Below are positions 57,566 to 64,000 of a DNA stretch of 64,000 bases, one piece after another (within the stretch, counting starts at the first letter, position 1; every line of letters begins with the position of its first letter). The notes under the pieces were generated by a model. That model saw only the letters and a program-made list of their open reading frames with translations. It ran no database searches and was not told where the DNA came from. Made by a program: the position numbers and the translations under genes. Source of the DNA: JBCAWW01 sp039024315 (GTDB lineage Bacteria; Bacteroidota; Bacteroidia; J057); NCBI GenBank assembly GCA_039024315.1, contig JBCCQN010000017.1, positions 1-64,000 on the forward strand, written 5' to 3'.

Positions 57566-60500
57566 TTAGGGCAGGGATGCTGAGATCACATAATTACGAT
57601 TGAAACTGGTATTGGCGGGATGACTCAACACATTGATAAATACCGTACTGACATCAGAGCCTCCACCTTGAAAGATCGTAGATCCATCTAGATTGAGATC
57701 AGTATCAAGATAGCCCTCCAAAATATAATTTCGCGCAAAACTCACATTGCTACTGTCACTCAAGACCTTGATAAATACCTCGGAAGGATCATTGCCTCCT
57801 CCCTGAAAAATTACGGCCCCACTGCCATTGGCATCTCCAGACCAAAGACCATATATCCCAGCTGTTAGAGATTGTTGAGGATCATTGCCCCATAGATTGT
57901 TGCCTTGACGAAAATCTACCACCGCTTCATTGGGATCAAAGTATCGGAGTTTGGAGCTCATCACCCCCAAATGATTGCGATGTCTAATAGCCAAGAAAAA
58001 GCTATCACTCTGCTGATAATCAGTAATTTGATCAGCAAAAAACAAGATCGAGCTCTGGCCGTCCACATCAACTATATCTCCATCACGTTGTAATAAGGCC
58101 GGTTTTTGACTGACGACTTGTGAATCCACAGCGGAGCGTAACTCTAACAACACCCAATCTACTAAAGCAGAGTCGCCGTTTATCGCCAAAATATCTGATT
58201 TGACTGAACGTTCCCCGATGTAGGGGTCTACCAAAGGAATCAATGCTTTTTGACGCAAATCGTCGCGCATCATGGCAGTAGGGATATCATATGCTCCGGA
58301 AAGAATCGCTTGGGCCTTGACCTCCCGATAGGCTCGCCGCCCTAAACTGATATATTCCCCCTCTGCGAGATCGACCGCAAAGACTAAACTATCTCCTGCA
58401 ATTCCCTCTATCAATCGTGCATCTTCAAAATTGCCGTCATCATCTACCATCAAAACCCAAGCACGTTTATCCGCTATTGTCCACGCGAGGCCATTCAGAT
58501 CAAAGCTTAAATGTAGGGTATGGGTCTCGCCTTGTTCGCTGATGCGCCAAACCCTCGCCATTCTATCCAGCATCCCTATCGGTACGTTGGTATTGGCGTC
58601 ATTGGCCGAGGCAGATGCACCATTGTGCCCCATGACCAAAAAGTCAGCCTGCTCCAAAGCTTCGGTTGCCTTGAGTTTTAAGATGCTACCCGCTAGCGCG
58701 GAACGACTCTCTTCCTGATCGAGACCTTGGGTACTATCTTTGGCGATACCCACCTGATGATTAGCGTGAGCCGGATAGTGATAATAAAGATGGCTATTGG
58801 CAGGGATGGTCAAACCATATTTGAGGGCTAAATAGCTTTCGATCCGATGGCGGCCTTCGGTCCAGAGCAGGGTATCAAAAACGATTAGTTCTGCCAAATC
58901 ACCTTTCCAGTGATTGGAAGTTTGATTGTCGTTGCCAGAGCCGTCAAACTCCTGCCCGATAGAAACACGATCAGCAGAGGCCGTCGAAAAGCCCGTCCAG
59001 TCTGACTCCAATTGGCCATTGACCCAAGCATCGACCCTCGCTGCGGCTGTGGCTTGATTTAGACTCACCATGAGGGGGATATCCAACCAAATATCAGTAG
59101 AAAGAGAGGGAGAATCATCGTCGTAAATCAACTCGCCATTGGGTCGATGTCCATATTTGACACGGTTGCTACCTCCGTTATGGGCCGAAAGATAGTAGCC
59201 GTCATCATTATCCGCCCGAGGGATGAAAACGGCAAATATGCTAGCATTAGCCGAAAGCTCATCTGCAAGCCCGTTGAGCTTGAGCCAATCATCGGTACCA
59301 TCAAAGTAGAGCATTTGATGGCCATTTAAGCTATCTACAGACAAAACCGGTCGTTTGCCACTGAGGCTTGAGGAAGCATGATTGTCAGCCAAGCCTTGGT
59401 CCTGCCATAAGGATACTTCCGCATTATCAAATACCAAACCACTGTCTGCTTGTAGCCATGCACTGAGGTTACATCTAAGTCCTCCGGGACCAGCCGTCAA
59501 AGCGTTCACCGCAGGTGTCCAATCGGTAATGACTAAGCTATCACAACCTTGCTTGGTATAATAAAAGGTCGTGTCCAATCCTATCAAGGCAGGATCACAG
59601 CTCTGGGCGGTAAAATAAGTATAGATTGGCGCATTGAGACAACGTCTAGTAGCAAGGCTAAAGTGGGCAGCATCGGAGAAGGCAACATTGGTAAACACCA
59701 ATATGTCGCCGTCAAAACTAGCACCGGTACGCACATTGGCATTGGTAAAGTTGGCACTCTGGCTTTGTAGCAAAGCAAAGTCTTGAGGATCCGAGGATAG
59801 GCCGAGGCCCGTCAAGTCGAAACGAACCTCCACCGTACCAATCTCTCCAATAGATTGTACACGCCAAGTACGACTCAGGCGCAAAGTGTAAGGATCGGGG
59901 ATGGTATAACGGGCATAAAACTCTGTTAGCGGCGCATTGTCGTGTCCCCAAACGAGATAGTCTCCGTGATCAAGGCTCGAAGCCTGACGCATCTGCAAGA
60001 TATCGTCGCCGCTAATATTGCGGCCTTGGTTTTGCAGCAGACAACGGGTATCATCCTTGCCTAGGCCAGCGAGGTCAAAAGGAAAAGATTCGTGATCATA
60101 GAAGAGATGGTGAGACACCGGTATCGTAAAACCATATTTAAGAGCCAAATATGATTCAACCTCCCAACGTGCATAGGCAGGCAGGTACGCATCCATCACG
60201 ATCATCTCTGCAATGTCTCCGGCCCAAAATTCATTATTGTAAGTACGGCCCACTTGATTGTTGAAGCCGCTACTATTGCGGTTGGTTTGAGCATCAATGG
60301 CAATTTCCAGCCCTGCTTGTTCGATACTGCGGGCCCGCTGATTGTCATACAGAAAAGCCGTGAGGTAACTTTTACCTACTTCTACTTGATTAGCACCACT
60401 AACGAGATCATTGGCCCACCAATAATTGAATATTTGTCCACTCCCTGAGATCCTAAAGGCATTGACTTGATTGTCGCTGCCATAGTTACCACTCCCCAAG

Positions 60501-63500
60501 AGTCCTTTAGAACCTAACTGGGTCGGTCGATAGACAGTAAAGACGCTATAATTACTATTGCCATAGGGTACGATGCTATCACCAAGATCAAAATATTGAT
60601 TACTGCCATTGAAGTGTAAGGTCGGATTGCCATTGAACTGATCCAGTTTATAGGTAGCTCCACCACTGGCGATTTCTGCATTGGGACCTTGGCCTTGCCA
60701 AGTATTGACCAAGTCGCCATCGACCGTAGCCGAACTGCCTTGATCAGCTCTCAGCCAAAGCTTTAGATGCTTGCGTTCCCCACCGGGATTACAACTCATA
60801 TCATTGGGTAAACCAGGAGTACCTAATTGATCGGGAGAAGCCGCCCAATTTTGCCCTAGAGCATTGTCATAGAGGGGATTGACCAAGGAAAGACTAGGCC
60901 CATAGCCATCTGGCCCAATCGGCCAAGGGCTTTTATCATCATAAGTAAGCGAATCTACTAGGCAAAAAGCTGCGTTGTAAAGCCGGAGATGTTCCCCTCC
61001 TTTGGCAAAGCCAAAAGGCAGATCACCGAGCAAGGGAGCAGGCATACTGGGGTATTGAGTTCGGAAGGCAAAGGTATCTGTGCTGATCACCAAATAACCA
61101 TTGGCCGCAATACTAGTACCTACAGGAAGTATAAAAAAGTTTTGTTCATCGCGGATAATCCAGGCACTCAAGTCCAAAGCAGCAGAGCTAGGATTATATA
61201 ATTCTACCCAATCTTCGCCTAGATAATCTTTAGGACCATGATAGTAGAGTTCGTTGATCACAATAGGGGTAAGAGACAAACAAGGATTGAGACTATTGTC
61301 TTGTCCCGGCGTACCCGGTCCGTCAGAAGCCGACCAATTTTGAGCTAACGCATTGTCCAAATTGGGAGCGTCCAATTCGATAGATGGGCCATCCCCATCC
61401 GCTTCACTTGGCCAGGGAGTTTTATCATCGTAGTTGACCGAATCAATGAGGCAGGCGCTTTGACTGTAAAGTAGCAGTCTTTCCCCCTGATTGCTAAAGC
61501 CAAAACCGAGATTCCCAATCACATTGTTGACGCTCGGATATTTACTATTGAAAAGGGCCACCTCTTCCGCCAAGACCAAATATTCCCCAGCATTGAGCCA
61601 AGTATTGTTAGGCAAGAGATAGGCAGTATCACTATCATGTAATTGCCATTGTGAAAGATCAATCGGATCAGGACTGGGATTATGTAGCTCGAGCCAATTA
61701 CCAGCATCGAAACCTAAACTAGCATTGTAACTGATCTCGTTGATGACGATTTCTCGCGCAGAGCTACTCAGTCCAGTACAGGGATCAGGTAAATTGTTGG
61801 GCTGGCCTGGGCTACCAAAATTAGCCCCACCAAGGCTTGAGCTTTGCCAATTGGCTGGGTTTTGATTATCAGCGCTAGGGGCAATCAGCGCAAGGCTAGG
61901 CCCTAAGCCATCGGGCAAACTAACCCAAGGCAAACGGTCCCCATAATCGACCATATCCACCAAACAACGCTCAGCGGTCAAGAGCGCAAGGGTCTCCCCA
62001 TCATTGTCTAGCGAAAAAGCAAAATCGCCTATTACGGGGCTAACTGAGGGAAATATCGCTTGAAAAGCAAAGAGATTTTCGGCTAGTACGAGATAGGATT
62101 GAGCTGAAATGATCGTAAAAGCCGGTATTTTAAAGAAATGGTCATCGTTGTGAAATTCCCAGCCAGAGAGGTCAATATCATAAGGATAGGGATTATAAAT
62201 CTCGACCCAATCTCCGGGGTCTAGAGCGGCAGGAGAGTGATAATTGATTTCGTTGATGACCAAATAGTTTAGCGCCGCCGAATCACATAATCCAGACGTA
62301 TTGGCCATCTGGGGAGTACCGCCTAAATTATGAGAAGCAAACCAAGCTAAGGGATCTGCATTGTCGGTATTGGGGTCTGCCAGTGCGAGGCTCTCTCCGG
62401 ACCCATCGGCCTCTTGGGGCCAAGGAGATTGATCGCTGTATTGGAGGGCATCTACTAAGCAGCCTTGATCTGAGCTTAGGATAAGTTGTTCTCCCCCATT
62501 GTTGAGATTAAATCCTAAGGGACCAAATACTAAGTTGGCAGTAGGATGGGCCATCGCAAAAGCGGTAGGATCACTCGCCAGTATCGCATATCCATTAGCT
62601 GGTATGTTGGCCCCAGCAGGAAGTAAAAATACATTTTGCTGATCTTGAATTTGCCAGTCACTCAGATCGAGGGAGGTAGTATTGGGATTGTGTAGCTCCA
62701 ACCAGTCCCCTGCCTCCAGTGATCCAAGGGGCGCATCGTAATTATACTGTATTTCGTTGATAATGAGATTAGGTGGACTCGGATCGCAAAAACGGGAGTT
62801 TGCGGCTTTGGGAGTACCGCCTTGCGGAACGCTTGCCTCCCAGCTACCCGCCAGAGCGTTGTCAAGACTGGGACTCGACAATTCGAGAGAAGGGCCAAGG
62901 CCATCGGCAGCCGTAGCCCAAGGCAATTTGTCGTCATAGGGGACTAGGTCAATCACTTGGCCGCTGGGGCTGAGTAGTTCTAAGGACTCGCCGCTATTGG
63001 CCAGACTGCCATTAAAAATGCCATCTGGGCTGAAGCCATACAGGCTTTCAAAATGAGCTTCGTCCTGCGCAATCACATAAAAACTATCGGGCTGAATAAG
63101 CGTTCCCGGAGGGAAAATAAAATCCACACCCTCTCCAAACTTTAAGCCCCCCAGATTAAGGGTACTGCTACCTTGGTAGTAGAGTTCGATAAATTCGAAA
63201 CTATCTCCCTCCAAACTTAAGCTATCAGCCGGATGATAGTGTATTTCGTTGATAGTAAGACCACTATGATCTTGAGGCAAGATATAGCCGTAAAGCCTTT
63301 TGGCCCCCCAACTATTTCCGTCCTTGACTCTAGCTGTAACATAAATCACCCCGCTACCCCCTAAAGTGATAGGTGAATTATAGAGTTGAGCGTTCGCTGA
63401 AAGCGCTCCACCAAACTCTCGCGGATCAGAACCATCTAGGGTGTAGTAAATATCTCCAGCATTATTGGGATTGCTCAAGCTAAGGACAAATCCAGTCACG

Positions 63501-64000
63501 ACCACCCCGCCTTTGAGGCTAAAATCAGGAGGAGCGATAAACTCACTATCGATCCATTCGCAACGAAGTTGAAGCCAATTTTGCATCGCTTGAATCTCTT
63601 GGGCATAGCCGCCATAACGAAAGCCGTAGCCATTGCTCACCCAGCGAGTATTGTCTCTTTGGACGGCTTCAGCGGCAAGATTCCCGACGCTGTCAATGAG
63701 CGCATTGAGGTAGGGTGTGGAGAGTTCATTTTGACGTAATTCGTACCAGCGATCCCACCAAGCCAGATCAAATTCTGGGTCAGAAAAGAGGCGTGGCCAC
63801 CATGAATAGGTACGATAATAGCTCCAACCTTCTGGATTGTCATCACGACTATCGGTGGATTGTAACGCACGGTCAAAATCCCAGACCGGTCCATAAGTCA
63901 ATTTGCCGCCGCGGCTTTTGTACATATAGGTGCTCAACCGTAGCATGTCCACCTCGTGGGCCATACATTTGAGGATATGGTGGTCGATAGAAGCGGGGAT
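57566..64000 (-). CDS. Giant secreted CotH / LTD / laminin-G-like protein, 5' end outside window
   Basis: At least 2145 residues; the frame stays open to base 64000, so the N-terminus with signal is missing. Order by DNA position: end of a CotH-like domain (64000-63530, with YGPVWDFDRALQS, the WDFD metal-type motif); chitobiase-type Ig module (63460, YYTLDGSDPREF). Five lamin-tail domains start near 63250, 62750, 62250, 61740 and 61250. A laminin-G-like unit near 60760 (WLRADQGSS) is followed by one CDPALIG/CDSLVI repeat (59560), a second laminin-G-like unit (59470) and two C-terminal FQGG modules (57830, 57680). Architecture and spacing match the protein at 44649-52511 almost domain for domain, so the two arose by duplication. 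No enzyme site beyond the CotH remnant. Confidence 0.85.
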   Translation of the reverse strand: MPASIDHHILKCMAHEVDMLRLSTYMYKSRGGKLTYGPVWDFDRALQSTDSRDDNPEGWSYYRTYSWWPRLFSDPEFDLAWWDRWYELRQNELSTPYLNALIDSVGNLAAEAVQRDNTRWVSNGYGFRYGGYAQEIQAMQNWLQLRCEWIDSEFIAPPDFSLKGGVVVTGFVLSLSNPNNAGDIYYTLDGSDPREFGGALSANAQLYNSPITLGGSGVIYVTARVKDGNSWGAKRLYGYILPQDHSGLTINEIHYHPADSLSLEGDSFEFIELYYQGSSTLNLGGLKFGEGVDFIFPPGTLIQPDSFYVIAQDEAHFESLYGFSPDGIFNGSLANSGESLELLSPSGQVIDLVPYDDKLPWATAADGLGPSLELSSPSLDNALAGSWEASVPQGGTPKAANSRFCDPSPPNLIINEIQYNYDAPLGSLEAGDWLELHNPNTTSLDLSDWQIQDQQNVFLLPAGANIPANGYAILASDPTAFAMAHPTANLVFGPLGFNLNNGGEQLILSSDQGCLVDALQYSDQSPWPQEADGSGESLALADPNTDNADPLAWFASHNLGGTPQMANTSGLCDSAALNYLVINEINYHSPAALDPGDWVEIYNPYPYDIDLSGWEFHNDDHFFKIPAFTIISAQSYLVLAENLFAFQAIFPSVSPVIGDFAFSLDNDGETLALLTAERCLVDMVDYGDRLPWVSLPDGLGPSLALIAPSADNQNPANWQSSSLGGANFGSPGQPNNLPDPCTGLSSSAREIVINEISYNASLGFDAGNWLELHNPSPDPIDLSQWQLHDSDTAYLLPNNTWLNAGEYLVLAEEVALFNSKYPSVNNVIGNLGFGFSNQGERLLLYSQSACLIDSVNYDDKTPWPSEADGDGPSIELDAPNLDNALAQNWSASDGPGTPGQDNSLNPCLSLTPIVINELYYHGPKDYLGEDWVELYNPSSAALDLSAWIIRDEQNFFILPVGTSIAANGYLVISTDTFAFRTQYPSMPAPLLGDLPFGFAKGGEHLRLYNAAFCLVDSLTYDDKSPWPIGPDGYGPSLSLVNPLYDNALGQNWAASPDQLGTPGLPNDMSCNPGGERKHLKLWLRADQGSSATVDGDLVNTWQGQGPNAEIASGGATYKLDQFNGNPTLHFNGSNQYFDLGDSIVPYGNSNYSVFTVYRPTQLGSKGLLGSGNYGSDNQVNAFRISGSGQIFNYWWANDLVSGANQVEVGKSYLTAFLYDNQRARSIEQAGLEIAIDAQTNRNSSGFNNQVGRTYNNEFWAGDIAEMIVMDAYLPAYARWEVESYLALKYGFTIPVSHHLFYDHESFPFDLAGLGKDDTRCLLQNQGRNISGDDILQMRQASSLDHGDYLVWGHDNAPLTEFYARYTIPDPYTLRLSRTWRVQSIGEIGTVEVRFDLTGLGLSSDPQDFALLQSQSANFTNANVRTGASFDGDILVFTNVAFSDAAHFSLATRRCLNAPIYTYFTAQSCDPALIGLDTTFYYTKQGCDSLVITDWTPAVNALTAGPGGLRCNLSAWLQADSGLVFDNAEVSLWQDQGLADNHASSSLSGKRPVLSVDSLNGHQMLYFDGTDDWLKLNGLADELSANASIFAVFIPRADNDDGYYLSAHNGGSNRVKYGHRPNGELIYDDDSPSLSTDIWLDIPLMVSLNQATAAARVDAWVNGQLESDWTGFSTASADRVSIGQEFDGSGNDNQTSNHWKGDLAELIVFDTLLWTEGRHRIESYLALKYGLTIPANSHLYYHYPAHANHQVGIAKDSTQGLDQEESRSALAGSILKLKATEALEQADFLVMGHNGASASANDANTNVPIGMLDRMARVWRISEQGETHTLHLSFDLNGLAWTIADKRAWVLMVDDDGNFEDARLIEGIAGDSLVFAVDLAEGEYISLGRRAYREVKAQAILSGAYDIPTAMMRDDLRQKALIPLVDPYIGERSVKSDILAINGDSALVDWVLLELRSAVDSQVVSQKPALLQRDGDIVDVDGQSSILFFADQITDYQQSDSFFLAIRHRNHLGVMSSKLRYFDPNEAVVDFRQGNNLWGNDPQQSLTAGIYGLWSGDANGSGAVIFQGGGNDPSEVFIKVLSDSSNVSFARNYILEGYLDTDLNLDGSTIFQGGGSDVSTVFINVLSHPANTSFNRNYVISASLP
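59500..59517 (-). repeat. Hairpin-AACGCTT motif, stem CACC/GGTG
   Basis: On the minus strand: CACC, loop TGC, GGTG, AACGCTTT. In the second giant gene, sense. The paralogue has equal length here without the motif. Confidence 0.8.
62817..62834 (+). repeat. Hairpin-AACGCTT motif, stem CCGC/GCGG
   Basis: CCGC, loop CTT, GCGG, AACGCTT. In the second giant gene, antisense. The paralogue has equal length here without the motif. Confidence 0.82.
63388..63405 (-). repeat. Hairpin-AACGCT motif, stem CGCT/AGCG
   Basis: On the minus strand: CGCT, loop TTC, AGCG, AACGCTC. In the second giant gene, sense. The paralogue has equal length here without the motif. Confidence 0.8.

Noticed and set aside
57358..57603. 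81-codon plus frame upstream of the kinase gene
   Set aside because: It runs through the hairpin repeat and into the antisense end of the giant gene. Cys/Tyr/Phe-rich, no support.
1..64000. tRNA, rRNA, CRISPR arrays, transposases, phage genes
   Set aside because: I looked in the gaps and on both strands and saw no cloverleaf, spaced direct repeats, DDE/HUH transposase or phage structural gene.

Overview
The window reads as chromosomal DNA of a marine-type Bacteroidota, most likely a Saprospiraceae relative. This is an inference from several signs: a type IX secretion C-terminal tail, an HU-CCDC81/SPOR protein, a bacillithiol deacetylase (BshB1), TAnnTTTG promoter elements placed almost on the start codon, few Shine-Dalgarno sites, and giant LTD/CotH surface proteins. 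I see no rRNA, tRNA, CRISPR array, insertion sequence or prophage. Coding density is high and most genes look like core or envelope functions.

Layout. 1-4.7 kb: a partial YCF48-like lipoprotein and an MFS transporter (minus strand), then a pair made of an uncharacterised protein and a calpain-like cysteine protease. 4.9-8.8 kb: msrB, ubiX, a VWA protein, a lipoprotein and an NTF2-like protein. 9.3-16.4 kb: a four-gene envelope operon (TPR protein, outer-membrane barrel, HU-CCDC81/SPOR protein, triple-SPOR protein). 16.5-24.5 kb: two small proteins, a PP2C-like/Sel1 membrane protein run together with a two-subunit TRAP permease, then aroC and rseP. 24.5-38.8 kb: a T9SS cargo protein, bshB1, a polyprenyl sugar transferase with lipoprotein partner, tilS, TPR and MORN proteins, an M49-like metallopeptidase, a sulfatase with small lipoprotein, and an aldo/keto reductase. 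38.9-44.4 kb: a VWA lipoprotein with two tandem-repeat tracts, an MBL-fold hydrolase and a fused pabAB. 44.6-64 kb: two giant paralogous CotH/LTD/laminin-G-like secreted proteins, the second running off the window, flanking a three-gene phosphorelay (PAS-GAF-PAS histidine kinase, Rcp1-type response regulator, hybrid kinase).

The most unusual signal is not a gene. A short hairpin motif is scattered through the window on both strands, in intergenic and coding DNA: a 4-bp stem with a 3-nt loop followed directly by AACGCTT (read the other way, AAGCGTT then hairpin). The AACGCTT tail is fixed, while the stem sequence differs from site to site but keeps pairing. I count 19 sites with a perfect 4-bp stem and 3-nt loop, two with one wobble pair, about 14 weaker ones and one decayed copy. 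By chance only about 1 in 256 GAACGC hexamers should be preceded by such a stem. Where a site falls in one of the two giant paralogues, the other paralogue has the same length without the motif. The motif therefore seems to arise by substitution, not insertion, which argues against a simple mobile repeat. I do not recall a described element of this form.
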